Assembly (NCBI GenBank): GCA_030770535.1
Contig: JASVEC010000015.1
Span: 372,001 to 436,000 of the forward strand
Direction: 5' to 3'
DNA length: 64,000 nucleotides
Source of the DNA: Batkoa obscura
Lineage: Eukaryota; Entomophthoromycota; Entomophthoromycetes; Entomophthorales; Batkoaceae
Below are positions 20,301-33,222 of the stretch, one piece after another. Below the pieces are notes generated by a model that made no database searches, had not been told where the DNA came from, and saw only the letters and a program-made list of their open reading frames with translations. How positions within the stretch are numbered: the stretch's first letter is position 1; each line of letters opens with the position of its first letter. Both the position numbers and the translations under genes were made by a program.

Positions 20301-23095
20301 TTAATTTAAAAATCCATTAACATTACTAATTGGTTTTAATTTATTACCAAATTCTCTTTCTAATTTACTACTTAATATTTTTATACCTTTCATAACATAT
20401 TGAAACTAAATAAAAATAAATATTAATAATAAAATAAAATAAAAGAATAAAAATTAATTACTTGTTGTAAACTAAATTGTGGATTAATAACTAACTGCCA
20501 TAATTCGGGTAATATTAAAGTAGCTATTTGTTCTAAATCTAATGATTTATCCGCTATTGAATAATATAATTCATACATTGCTATCTAATAAAATAATAAA
20601 ATTCAATATAAAAATATCTAATTAATAGAATACTAATGAATAGAAGAACTTACTTTGACCTCTGGTATTTTACTTTTTGTATTTTTTAATAATGGTAATA
20701 TTTTATCAATTAACAAATCTTTATCAAATACATTGAGCATTTGTTTAATACTTTTTAATACTTCAATTTTAATATTTAATGCACTTGTTGATACATATAA
20801 TTTCTAATTATTAATCTCTTAATTAAATTTTATTATTATAATAATTAATAAATTACCTGTATTCTTAAAAAGATAGAATTTTTTATTGTCATATAATCTA
20901 CTTTATTAATTATCTCAGCTAATTTTTTTAATCCTAATTCTTGTAAAATAATATCTTGAGATTCTAAACTAGTTGACAGTATTGGCAAAATATCTAAATA
21001 ATAAAACATCATTAATATATTATTTTTAAAGTTCTTATTATTCCCTTTAACCTACCTTGTTGAACTTGTGTATCATTACATTTTTTCATTATTGGTTGTA
21101 AATTATTTAATAAGTAAATAATAGATTGTTGTGGTGATTTAATTTTATAAATAAATATTAAATTAGGATAAATTAATTCATTAAATTCAATTGAATTAAT
21201 TTTTTCCATTATATAGATTAAATTAGGATAAATAAATGGTATCAAATTGGGATCTTTGATTTCCTCTAATAAAGTAGGTAAAATCTATTTAAAATTACAT
21301 TAACATTATTTTATATATAATTTATAATGTATATATTATTATTACTTTTTTTAATAACACTTTCTCTGGAAATTGATTTAATATTTTATTTAATCCTTGC
21401 ATAAATTTAGCTTTATTATCCACAGGTTGTTGCATTAATGTATCCAAATAACGTATACTTTTGATTAATACATTGTTAAAAGAAGGGGATTCTTGAAATT
21501 GTGATAAATTCAACCGTTGATTTGGGTTTCTATTAATCAATTTATATACAGTATCTATTTAATATATTTTAATCTCGTTTATAATTATGTGTTATTTTAT
21601 ACTACCTCTAAAATACCCTGGTACTTGATCCAAAGAAATAGTAGCCAATTTATCCATTTGATTTTTATATGCCAATACATTATTTCTCGTTTTTAGTAAA
21701 CTTCTACCATCATTAAATATAGCATAAATTAAACAACCCAAAGCAAATATGTCATTTGAATAATCTTTTGTATTATGCAAGATATATTCAGGGGCTATAA
21801 TAAATGAGATAATATAAATAATGTAGTATAATATTAACAAATGAATATTACCCATATAATCTAAACTTTCTTGTATTTCTTTAGCTAATTGGGTATCATG
21901 TTCAAAATAATGAGGTTCATTTAACTGTTGATTGTTATATTCTTTAGTAGTTGAAAAGCCAAACCTAATAAACAAAGTATCAATAAAAACAATTGTTATA
22001 TAGTAACTAAGAGTTTTAGTATTAGTTAATTAAGCTTACCCACCAAGCTTCCAATCCCCCTTTGTAGTAATATAAATAGCACTAGGTATTAAATTACCAT
22101 GAATTAAATTGGCACTTTCATGACAAAATTGCAAGCCTTTACTTAATTGTAATAATCCTTTTTGTATCTATTAATTGAGTTAGAAACAAACCAAAGTTAA
22201 AAATAAAAAATAAGTATTTAATATATTAGCTCGGTCCATAAACAATATTAACTTTTGGGTAAATACAAAACGATAGAGGTATATGATCGAAATAGCAATA
22301 ATCTTCCTTAAAGAAATTCAACTTTTTAAACAAAATAGGTTCTAATAAAAAAAACCTTCTAAAAAGCCAAAACCACAAATTCATATTATATCTTGCAACT
22401 TTGAATTTTCTCTTTACCCAAAAAATTATTATTATTTATGAACTGACCTAATAAAAATCAATTATATTCTATGTTACTATAAATAACTCACCTCCAAAAC
22501 ATCTAATTCATAATTTGTCCCTAATGGTAAATTATGTAATAATAAATTACTTAAACATAATTCTACCGGTTCAGTGCAAAAATTTAATAATAATCGATAT
22601 TCTTCTAAGGGTTCAACTATATGTAGTCTATTTGAAAAATTAACATTAGGATAATTTTCTTATTAAGGCTAAAACATAGCGAGTGTTTCCACTGACTTAC
22701 ATGCTTGGATGTCGTAATCTGGCTAATTGTGTGGCCTAATCGAGAGAGAGGAAGATTAGATTTAATGATAATAGCGATTGTCAATAATGCTTACCTCTTT
22801 CTTTAACACTTGAGAAATCTTTTCACTCTCTTTATTATTTTGTTGATTATTTACAAAATTAGATATACTCTCAGTTGCATTTTTTTCATACATCTAAATC
22901 AATTCCATTCCATTTAAGTTTAAACAAAATTTATTGAAATGAATATTTTAAACTTACAAACACGGTCACTTTTATCTTGTTATTTTTTCTTATACCATCA
23001 TGTAATTTCCAATATCCAATTTGATTTTTTGGGTTTGATATTTCATATTCTCGACTTATATTGGAAGAGTAGACTAGTTGTTTAAATAAATCCAT
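20301..23095 (-). CDS. SCYL2: SCYL2/Scy1-type pseudokinase, 13 exons
   Basis: Exons: 22958-23095, 22795-22893, 22701-22735, 22492-22627, 22040-22167, 21852-21964, 21606-21794, 21346-21554, 21056-21284, 20857-20993, 20654-20803, 20462-20584 and 20301-20405. They give a continuous 596-residue protein. The N-terminal half is a kinase fold: VTVFMYEKN, ATQLARLRHPSILHIVEPLE, GLQFCHESANLIHGNL (HGN in place of HRD), WKLGGFGFS (no DFG), MAPEYIL and SNDIFALGCLIYAIF. The catalytic residues are missing, as in SCY1-like pseudokinases. The C-terminal half has HEAT-like helices with FPEKVLLKKILPTLLEEI, matching SCYL2. Family members act in clathrin/trans-Golgi trafficking. All introns are short except the fourth (22168-22491, 324 nt). 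It ends soon after the HEAT region, so it is shorter than animal SCYL2. Confidence 0.85.
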
Positions 23096-23366
23096 TTTGA
23101 AAATTATAAAAAAAGTTTAATGCTACAAAATTTTGATGAGCTGACATTTACTTTTAAGATTCTTCATTTTTTGAATTTTATACAGATGTTTTTTCAATCT
23201 TCAATTTTCATTTTCAGCCAACAAATAAAACAATAATAGAGTTGGAAAATAAATTAAAAATTATTAAAAAATAAAACAAATATATTCCAAATAATTTTAA
23301 TATACTTAGAAGGAGATATTTTGTATCACAAGCATCATTTGTTAATTGTTTTCTATTCATTAGATC

Positions 23367-24007
23367 TTAAAGATTGCTTGTATTAAAAAGCAATTTTTTG
23401 GCAATCTTTAAATACTCTTCTATCTTAATAGGACCGTTTTCATTGATACCCGCTTGTTCAAGGATCGATGGAAGTTGAGTGAGAACAAAGCTTCGATAAG
23501 CTCGAAGCAATAAAATCTTTAAATCGTTAATTGATATAAAACCACTTCTTTTAAGATCATAAAAGTAAAAATAGTCTTTTGCTTCATTAAGCTGACGTTT
23601 GGTAAGTCCATATTTCTAAAACTATAAATCAATTCTCTGGTTTAAGATTGTTTAATAAGCTTACAGCTTCGTCAGACTGTTTCATCATTTTTCGGGTGAC
23701 CTTCTCAGTAAATAATAGTTCTTTGACAATTTTTAAATACTCTTCTAAGTTAATAGGACCGCTTTCATTAATGTTCGCTTGTTTAAGAATTGATTGGAGT
23801 TGGGTATGACTATGGGATCGATGAGCTAAATATAGTAATGTTGATAAATGACAAACTGATATCGTTCCACTGTTATTAGATTCATAGGCGTGAAATTTAT
23901 CTTTCGCCTCATCAAGCTGTTTGGCATTAAGTCCATAACTCTAAGATAAAAGTTAGTTGTTTAATTTAAGGTTTTCTAAAGGTTACAAGCTGATTATTGT
24001 ACTCCAT
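23367..24007 (-). CDS. Divergent EF-hand protein with an internal exon duplication
   Basis: Three exons: 23987-24007 (seven codons, MEYNNQL), 23665-23940 and 23367-23615, phase-0 introns of 46 and 49 nt, 182 residues. Exons 2 and 3 are duplicates: each opens with a YGL motif plus KQLDEAKD/RQLNEAKD and contains a pair of EF-hand-like units ending in INESGPINLEEYLKIVK or INENGPIKIEEYLKIAK. The calcium loops (ESNNSGTISVCH, DLKRSGFISIND and the two above) keep the central Gly but lack several acidic ligands, so calcium binding is doubtful. Its first-exon structure matches the EF-hand genes at 27.7-28.2 and 28.6-29.1 kb, indicating a local family. It lies 271 bp upstream of the SCYL2-type gene on the same strand. 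Confidence 0.78.
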
Positions 24008-24189
24008 TGTATATATTTAAGATTATTGAAAATGAATGGATTTTATTTTCAAATTCGACAATTGTGCTCAATTTATTTCATATTAACCGCCATATCTTTT
24101 TAACAAATTTGACTTAAAGTATGATGGTTAATATGAAACAGGCTGAATACTTTTTAAGATGACATGGCTTTCAACTGGTTTCAAATAAT

Positions 24190-24284
24190 GGGAATGTTTT
24201 TTTGGTTTCCACTTTTCTTATTTTTTAAGTGCTATCTGAGTAGAAAGGCTATCAGTAAAACTCTTAAACAAGAAAATACACTCC
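24190..24284 (-). mobile_element. Miniature inverted-repeat element, copy 13
   Basis: Reverse copy, GGGAATGTTTTTTTGG to ACACTCC, with drifted flanks (TAAT/TTAG). It is open in one plus frame only by chance. Confidence 0.83.
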
Positions 24285-25403
24285 TTAGTGTAATTATAAT
24301 ATTTTATTTTCATCAATGTGTCTCTATCTTTTATTCAAACCTTTCAATCGTTATAGCGTAAATCAATTTTAAGTTTGAACTTTTAAGCCCTGTAAATTTT
24401 ACCCTTTTTACATAAACGCAGATAAAAATTCAATAAAATAAAAATACATGAACTAAAATTTAGACTTTATTTGTAGGGTGAGAAATTTTTGAGACTTGAA
24501 AGTTAAATTAAAAACAATTTTATAAATAACCGGGTGAATTATTACGAATGGACGTACTTACATTGTAAGGTACATACTACTAAGAAAGCAATGAACTGAA
24601 AATGGAGGTTATGGTTTCCAGATAGGTGATATTTCGATCAGTTAAAGATGATATGATAGAGGCACTCAGGATCCCAGATATCGTGAGGGTTTCACAATTA
24701 AGGAGAGATTCTATATTGGAAGTGGTGAGTTCGATAGGTAGTTTTAGATACATAATGACATCAGGTACAAAGTATGATATCACAGAGGCTCCTATATACC
24801 TAATGATCAAATATATTATCGAAAATTTAGTCATACTCTATAATTTCCTTATAGTAGCAATAAATATGATTTATTATGATTTATTCTATCTATATTGATT
24901 TTATTGTCTCTTAATAAAAGCTATTCGCAACAAAGAATCACTTTTTTTTTGAATTTATTCTATAGGGAAAGGAGGAGTATTGCCTATGTTGTATGGGACC
25001 AAACTCCAGTTAGTGGCATTTAATGGCAAAGTTCCTAATTTGAAATTTTGTTTTTTTCGGTTGCCTCAAACCATTTTTACCTCAGTCAAATGTGACAATA
25101 TGTTTGTTACAATTTATAGCGTCATAGTGTAAGCAAGCTTAATACAGTAGGAAGGAGGCTGAAATAAGACATTAGTAATTAAACTTAAGAATTTGAATGT
25201 GGGCAATTATTTTAAAGGTTCTTTATTTTGTATAAGTTTTTTTGAAGTTTTAGATTACAATTATTTTTATAATAATAGCAGTTAAGCTATCTTTAAGTGC
25301 CTCACATCAAGCTAAACTTTTTCAAAAGCTTTTTTACTTTTTAGGATATATAAACTCCTAAATATGTAGTATTTAATAGTAAAATATACATGTTTTAGAA
25401 TAT

Positions 25404-25498
25404 GGATGTGTTTTTTTGTCAAAGAGCTTTACAAACAATTTTTCCAATCAGATGGTGCTTGAAAAATGAAATAAGTGATGAAACCATTGAAGATACCA
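25404..25498 (+). mobile_element. Miniature inverted-repeat element, copy 14 (diverged)
   Basis: TATGGATGTGTTTTTTTG at the left and GATACCATC at the right, 273 bp before the P450 start. The centre is altered. Confidence 0.75.
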
Positions 25499-25705
25499 TC
25501 AGATATTTTTTGTTTATATTTACAAGTTATTTTACTGTTACAGCTAATAAATTTTTCTAACTTTATCAATAAATTGTGCAAGCTTTTGGAAATTAAATAG
25601 TTAACTAAAAACTACCTATTTATTTCCATATTTAGTTTAAATTTAATTGTTTAAGCTGATCTTCTAAGAAACTGATTAAATCAAAAAAGCATTATTTAAA
25701 ACCTT

Positions 25706-25712
25706 TATAAAA
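25706..25712 (+). promoter_or_regulatory. TATA-like box of the P450 gene
   Basis: TATAAAA followed by GG, 58 bp before the ATG at 25771. Spacing and exact match make it a fair core-promoter candidate. Confidence 0.45.
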
Positions 25713-25770
25713 GGCTCATATAGTTACAATCATTATAACTCTATTTCTCCAATACAATTTTACTCCATCA

Positions 25771-27296
25771 ATGCTATATTTGACTTTGTGTTTTGTTCTA
25801 TCGGCTTCTTTTATAGCCTATAAAGTTTATGAACTATTTAAAGTCCCAGAAGATTTAAAACATGTACCTCAAATTTCTTTTTTTAAGTTTATTTTGTCTT
25901 TTATTAAAGGGGAGCCATTTGATGTTCGTCATAAAAAATTAATTGAGCCGACAATAGGGGAAAAAGAATATGGAATTATTTGGCAGCAAGGGGCTTGGGA
26001 AATAATAGTATCAGATGTTACAAGTATTAAGTATATTTTCAACCATACTGATGTATTTTTAAAGAAAAAGGACAAAGATTTTACAGAAAACCAATTAAGG
26101 CGTAAATTTTTTGGTATTTCAAATGTAGTTTCAAATGACAAACAAGAGTGGAAGCGACATCGTCGTATTATTAATCCGGCGTTCAAGAAAACTTGGCCAG
26201 TAGAACTTTTTGGTGAATGTGCTAATGATCTTATTGATGTGATTCAAAAAAATGGCACCAAGCCAATAGTATTGAATGACCTTTTTTCACGTCTTACTTT
26301 GGATGCTTTAGGAAAAGGATTATTTAGTTTTCATTTTGAAGCAGTTAACAATAGCAGTAAAAGTGAAATGATAAATGCCTATAATGAAGTAACAAAAGAG
26401 ATATTCAATCCAATTTATTTCACTTTTCCAGTATTAGAATCTATTGTCCCATCACGCCAATACTACCATCATAAAAACGAAGAATTTCGCTCATTTTTAG
26501 CTGAGATTATTACCCTTCGTAAAAAGGAAATTGAAAATGGGAACTCTAAAGATGATCTTATTAGTTTACTACTTAAAAATATGAAGGAGTCTACTAAGGA
26601 AAGCTTAAGTAACAATGAAGTAATAAATAATTTAGCTACTTTCTTTTTAGCTGGTCATGATACTACAGCAAATACTCTTACTTCGACTGTATACTATTTG
26701 GCAAAATATCCAGAAATGCAACAAAAAGTTCGTAAGGAAATAGTTTGTGTTTTGGGCAATAGTGGAAATGCCATACCATCCCATGAACAACAAAAAAAGT
26801 TTACTTATCTAAATTGCTTTATTAAAGAGACAATGAGGATTATTACTACAGTTGGTATATTGAGACGGTATTGTGATCGTGATGAGATATTACCTAATAC
26901 TTTATTAGTTAAAGAGGGAACTTATCTCAATTGTTATCTTTGGGGAACACATCACAATTCAAAATACTTTCCAAACCCAGATAAATTTGATCCTGATCGT
27001 TTCTTAGATCCCTATGGCGAGCAATCTAACTCATGGATGCCATTTGGTGGTGGTTCAAGGTTATGTAATATTAATACTATTTAATTTTTTTAATTGATGT
27101 TAATAGTTTTTTAGGTGTTGGTATCAACTTTTCATTGATCGAACAAAGAATTGTACTTTCAATGTTATTGCAAAGGTATGAACTTAAATTAGGTCCGAAA
27201 TCAAAAGAATGGAAAACTCCACTGCTCACTACAGCTGGTTTTGTATATCCTAAAGATTTGGACATTCAATTTATAAAAATAGCTGAAGATATTTAA
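25771..27296 (+). CDS. Cytochrome P450 monooxygenase
   Basis: Two exons, 25771-27064 and 27115-27296, with a 50-nt intron that falls inside the haem-binding loop; together 491 residues. Visible landmarks: an N-terminal membrane anchor (1-20), WKRHR in helix C (W127...R131), AGHDTT in helix I (294-299, proton delivery), ETMR (ExxR, 353-356), FDPDRF (406-411) and, across the splice junction, FGGGSRLCVG (425-434), an exact match to FxxGxRxCxG whose Cys is the haem ligand. The enzyme should sit on the ER membrane facing the cytosol and hydroxylate a hydrophobic substrate with electrons from P450 reductase. The substrate cannot be told. Without splicing the frame stops just after the Cys, so the intron is required. 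Confidence 0.94.
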
Positions 27297-27691
27297 GATA
27301 ATAAAAACTATCCAAAATCATATCTTATCATTGATTCTTATACACTTAAATTATATTCTTCATACTTAGCTTTTTGTTTTTATAACTACTTAAATACTAA
27401 ATACAAAGTAAGATTATATAGCTGTTTAAGTTCAATGCGTAATCTGTAGTAATAAATTTTATAATAAGAATTTATTTATTACATCGATTTGAAGCCCAAT
27501 ACTTAAATTTTGATTTCTAAGTGTATAGTTGGCTAAAACCTATCGAGTTTAAACTAAAGAAAAAAACACTAAAGTTAAAAGATAAATTGAAACAAAATTA
27601 CAAAGAATAAAAAATAACAATAATGAAACATTGTAATTTACATAATTACATCTCATTTTAAAAGAAAGTCCCTTTTCACCATTTTGACCTT
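27297..27691. other. Convergent 3' region between P450 and EF-hand genes
   Basis: The 395 bp between two gene tails should contain both polyadenylation sites. It is AT-rich and nothing else is seen. Confidence 0.5.
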
Positions 27692-28228
27692 TCAATTTGT
27701 CTTTCCTGGAAAAAACAGTTGCTTGGCTACCTTTAGAAACCTTTCAAGATCAATATAATCTTTGCCATCCATGCCTGTGTCTTTATATACTATATTAATT
27801 TCGTCTATATCAACTTCAATGACATAACGCTGCATTAAATCTACCAGTTCATCAGCTACTATTTTACCATCCTTATCAGTATCATACAAATCAAATAATT
27901 CTCTCGCTTGTTCAAGCTGTATTTTTGAAGCAATCAATTGTTTAGCTATGTTTAAAAAGCCGTCAAAGTCAATAGTATCATTTCTTTCCATACCATTTTT
28001 TTTAAATCCTGATTTTATTACATCCATGCTGAGATCAGTCACGTAATATCGGATTAATGCTTTCAACTCTTCAACTGATATTTTGCCATCTCGATCAGTG
28101 TCATATAGATCAAATAAATCTTTTGCTTGTTCAAATTGTTTGCTATTAAGGCCATAGATCTAAATTAGAAGTTAGTTATTTGTCTTTATATTTGTCAATA
28201 AGCTTACTAATAAATTGTTGGATGTCAT
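27692..28228 (-). CDS. EF-hand protein, calmodulin-like
   Basis: Two exons: 28208-28228 (seven codons, MTSNNLL) and 27692-28159, phase-0 intron of 48 nt, 162 residues. Exon 2 opens with IYGLNSKQFEQAKDLFDLYD. Two loops are canonical (DTDRDGKISVEE and DTDKDGKIVADE). The other two are altered: GMERNDTIDFDG lacks the first ligand and central Gly, and DTGMDGKDYIDLER carries an insertion. So probably only one site per half binds calcium. The protein ends FFPGKTN. The ATG inside exon 2 at 28066 would remove the first EF-hand. The upstream exon is preferred because neighbouring paralogues share exactly this seven-codon first exon. It is likely a calcium sensor; partners are unknown. Confidence 0.83.
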
Positions 28229-28602
28229 AATAGAGAAATAAAGTCATTTTTCAATGATTTTATTTTTTAAACCCGGGGCTTGGGCTTGATGTTGTAAAAA
28301 TGACGTTAATTTTAATTAGTTTTGAGAGTACCTATGGGTTGGATTATTTGATATCAAATATATCATCTTCTAAAACTTTCTAGTTTTTTGCTAATCATTT
28401 TTCAGTTATGTAGAAGCCATACCAGTTGGTTAAATCATGTAGAAATTTAAATAAATCTACAGTTTACTTGTTTTTTTAGCCTTGAAATTTGAACTAACGA
28501 AAAAACAAAGTTTAAAAATTTGAAGGAAATAATAATTTAAACAAAGGCAAAATAACAATAATAATCGATACAGTTTCAATTTATTATAAGACACCTCCCA
28601 TT
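28229..28602. other. Spacer between two EF-hand paralogues
   Basis: These 374 bp separate two same-strand EF-hand genes and should hold the terminator of one and the promoter of the other. Nothing specific is recognised. Confidence 0.45.
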
Positions 28603-29118
28603 TTACTGCTGAAGTCCACAAAACTCTTCGTAAGTAATTTTACCATCGGTGTTTATATCTGCAGACTTAAGAATATTCTCAATATCTTGTTCTGTATGCG
28701 TAGGATCAATGATCATTAATGCTTTTTTAAGCTCTTCTTTAGTAATATAGCCATCTTTATCCTGATCAAACTGCTCAAAAGCTTTCTTATTCTTATCCTC
28801 TTCATTTTCCATTCCTGGGATAAACTTGTGGGCAGTTACCTTTAAAAACTCTTCAAAATCAATATTACCATTGCGATCGATGTCAGATTCTTCTAAGATA
28901 GAGTTAACATCGGAGCTGCTAGGGTTTTGGCCAAGCTGTTTTAAGATTGCTTCAATCTCTGAGGCTACTATCTTACCATCGTTATCTTTATCAAACATAG
29001 CAAACAATTCTCGTGCTTGTTCAATTTGTTCATTGTTAAGGCCGATTTTCTAAATTTTCGGTTAGTCCTTTGTTTTGGTATACTTCAACGGGCTTACTGC
29101 TGGATCTCTGGAAGTCAT
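28603..29118 (-). CDS. Calmodulin-like protein with four EF-hands
   Basis: Two exons: 29098-29118 (seven codons, MTSRDPA) and 28603-29049, phase-0 intron of 48 nt, 155 residues. Exon 2 starts KIGLNNEQIEQARELFAMFD. Four canonical calcium loops follow: DKDNDGKIVASE, DIDRNGNIDFEE, DQDKDGYITKEE and DINTDGKITYEE, each with Gly at position 6 and Glu at 12. It is the best-preserved member of the local three-gene family and should bind four calcium ions. It is divergently arranged with the GDP-fucose synthase gene across 458 bp. Confidence 0.88.
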
Positions 29119-29576
29119 GACTGTTAATTAAATTTACAAAATGAGTTGTTTTCTTTTTAAGTTTAGATTTCTTATTATTAAAAAGTGACGTAGTTTTTCA
29201 ATTGGTTAGAAATAACCAATCAGAGCTGATATTACTGAAAACGATTGTGTTTTGCCCAAAATTGGGTCTCTATATTATAGAGTAAGATAGGAATTTTGAT
29301 GTTAGAATATAGCCAAAATTTATACAACATTTAATCTTTTATGCTAAAACCACAAAAACATAGTAACAATTACCCATTTTAATCCATCATTGTTCTTAAT
29401 AATAGGTACCAAAGATAGCATTTATTACAATAGATTGCCCACTTTATCTTGATTGATTTTTTCAGACTTAGAAAATTATCTTAATATGTTCAACCAATAA
29501 AATACAAATTTCGAAACACTAAAAAATCATCTAAAAAAGAAAACAATTATTGATCTTAATAAATTACTATTAGCAA
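29119..29576. promoter_or_regulatory. Divergent promoter region
   Basis: The 458 bp between the starts of the calmodulin-like gene (minus) and the GDP-fucose synthase gene (plus). It must hold both promoters; no site is assigned. Confidence 0.4.
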
Positions 29577-30810
<1,234 letters not shown>

Positions 30811-31759
30811 ATTAAATTTTAAAGGATTTTAATAGTGGGAGTTTTTTGATGCTTAATCGTTATTAATGTGAACTATTAGATTACAAATAAAGAAAATTTA
30901 TACAGAATCATATTTATAATAATTAGGCTATAAAGTAACAAATATAAAGTATGATGGAGAATATATTATTTAAATTTCATATAAAAGGGTCAATAATTGG
31001 ACAGGATTAAAAAAATCATATTAATGGGATAGTAAATTTTGTATAAACCCTATAGATAAATAGGTGAGCAATTCATGAAGCACAATAATAATATAAGAAC
31101 TTACTATCACAAGTGAAGATTTAGGCAATTAAAGGTTTACTATGTTTAAAAAGTATTGATTTTTTAGAAATATGAAATCTAAATTTGAAAAACATGGTGA
31201 TAAGGAAAGACTGAAAGATGGGAGTTAATAATCTTGATACTAGAAGAATGAATCAGCTTACTGAATGAGATAAAATAGACACGTTAATTATTAAAATATG
31301 GGACTAAATCAAAAAATAAAACAAGTTAGTTAATGTATATAAAAGGCTTATGATTAACTTTACTTACCATTGAATTTTAAAATATTATAAAATTGGAATT
31401 TTATTATTGAGTTTAAAAGAATAACTAGTAAGGTCTATTTTCAAAGGTAAGGTAAGGTTAAAGGTATGACGAATCTAAATACAAACTAAATGAGTGAATA
31501 GACCAAAGGCAACAGAAAACTTACATGATAGGGAAAGACGGTAAAGAAGATGTTTAATGATGTAATGATAAGGTAATACAATGGCGGGACTATAGAATGA
31601 TAAGCAACTAAGAAACTCGAAAAACAATTACACTTACTTAATTAAAGAACTAAAAAAAGGTAAACTAACTCTAAAGACAAAATAAACTATAGTTATCTAT
31701 CATACAAAAAAATATGTAGACATCAATTATTTATTTGTCTCAAAGATAGCCTATTCTTT
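30811..31759. other. Intergenic, AT-rich
   Basis: No gene, RNA or repeat recognised between the GDP-fucose synthase gene and the coiled-coil gene. Confidence 0.5.
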
Positions 31760-32551
31760 TTAATTCTTGTGTTTGCTGGACTTATTAAGACGTGCTCCGG
31801 ACTTAGTTTTTCCATTAGATTTAAGAGCTTTTTTACGATTAATCTTGGCCTTATCCTTAGTCCCAGAAGTGGCACGTGGGAGGGGTCTGGTAGAAGAAGA
31901 AGGTTCAATATCTGGTAAGTTGACAGAAAGGTGAGAATCTTCTCTCTTAGCATTAGTAGCAAACTCGCTAATTTCTCTTACTGGAATACTATTAATTTCA
32001 CGGCTATTACTAGTAGATTGAACCAATCTTTGTCTAAGTTCTTCATTGATCTGGCGTTCAGAGATAAGCTCGCGTTGACAAGCAGCCACTTCATTTTGGT
32101 TTTCTTCATGATCAGCTAAAACGCTTCTTAACTGATAAACCATGCCTTCAAGATGTTCAATCTTAGCTTGATCTGCTTTTACTTTATTCTGCATAGCTTC
32201 ATAAGTTTGTTGTAAAATACGGTGTTGAGTAGTTAATAACTCAATTTGCTGTTCAATATTGGTATTTTGATTGACTAAAGCTTCATTATGTTGCATTAAG
32301 TTATCGTTGGCAGTTTGCATCCAATTAAGATTTTTATTAGCTTCACGTACAGTTTGATCATGTTTGTTGTTCAGTAACATGATCTGTTCTTTAAGTCGAC
32401 GGTTTTGTTTGATTAACTCATCACGCTTAGCCTCGTTATCTTCAATACTGGCAATGGAAGCTAAAAGTTTATCAATAGTGTTGTCTTTAAGACCTAAAAA
32501 ATCAAAATATTTGGTTAAATATTCGACGCTGAACTTATAATCTTCATCCAT
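31760..32551 (-). CDS. Coiled-coil protein with a basic tail, function unknown
   Basis: An intact 263-residue intronless frame. Residues about 35-185 are a nearly continuous coiled coil rich in Gln, Asn, Glu and Leu heptads (for example RRLKEQIMLLNNKHDQTV). A Ser/Pro-rich linker (SSSTRPLPRATSG, about 218-230) leads to a strongly basic tail of Lys/Arg/Asn residues that could bind nucleic acid or act as a nuclear signal. The coding sequence is clearly less AT-rich than its surroundings, unlike most host genes here. In that respect it resembles the long coiled-coil N-terminal part of the LTR-element Gag at 52-54.6 kb, but no sequence identity is obvious by eye. I do not recognise a family. Confidence 0.6.
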   Translation of the reverse strand: MDEDYKFSVEYLTKYFDFLGLKDNTIDKLLASIASIEDNEAKRDELIKQNRRLKEQIMLLNNKHDQTVREANKNLNWMQTANDNLMQHNEALVNQNTNIEQQIELLTTQHRILQQTYEAMQNKVKADQAKIEHLEGMVYQLRSVLADHEENQNEVAACQRELISERQINEELRQRLVQSTSNSREINSIPVREISEFATNAKREDSHLSVNLPDIEPSSSTRPLPRATSGTKDKAKINRKKALKSNGKTKSGARLNKSSKHKN

Positions 32552-33222
32552 CCTGAGAAAAAATGAATTGTTTCGGGGAAAAAAATGTAAAAATAGACTT
32601 TCTTAAAAGTTGCTAAGGTTGACTAAAATACTGAACAATCTTATATGCACCGTTTCTAGCTTGTTTCCTTACCCTAAAAAAGTCGAAAAAAATAGTTGTA
32701 TTATTAATTTACCCTTACCTTTAAGTCCCTATTTTTGGTTTTTAGAGCATTCGATGATTGGCTATACCTGAATCAAAGGAGTTATTTATCCAATTAAATT
32801 TCCTTCGACTTGGGTACTTTTTACTTGTAATAATAGGGTAAAAATGATATAGTATTGTAAATAAAGCTAGTTTTGTAAATAGAATCCTTATCAAATTGTG
32901 TAAATTAATAATTTTAAACTCAACCCCTTTACTATCGATCACGTTGAGCTATTATAATTCAAAGATTTCTTTACCATATGCATCAATTGTATAGTTTCTA
33001 GTTTTTTTAAAAATAAATAAGCACAGTTAATATAGATTATGTTATAATAAAATAACTTTATCCAAAAAATCATTATTTATATGCTTTAAAAAACTTATTT
33101 CTTTATCAACATAAATGTACGTTATTAACCTTTATAAACTTAATATGAATAAATATACTGAAATCTTGACATGATTGGGTTTAAATATTGAATGTTAATT
33201 GAAATCTATTATAATAGTATAT

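Larger units (their letters stand above)
24008..25770. other. Intergenic stretch with two miniature elements
   Basis: Between the EF-hand gene and the P450 gene. A less AT-biased tract at 24580-24900 is open on both strands (84 codons minus, 90 codons plus) but neither translation looks like a known protein. A second tract, 24960-25160, is also less AT-rich without a usable frame. These may be old gene remnants. Confidence 0.4.

Noticed and set aside
24164-24361. 65-codon plus frame
   Set aside because: It consists largely of a reverse miniature element (24190-24284).
24580-24898. Overlapping frames of 84 (minus) and 90 (plus) codons
   Set aside because: Both strands are open and neither translation resembles a protein family; base composition alone is not enough to call a gene.
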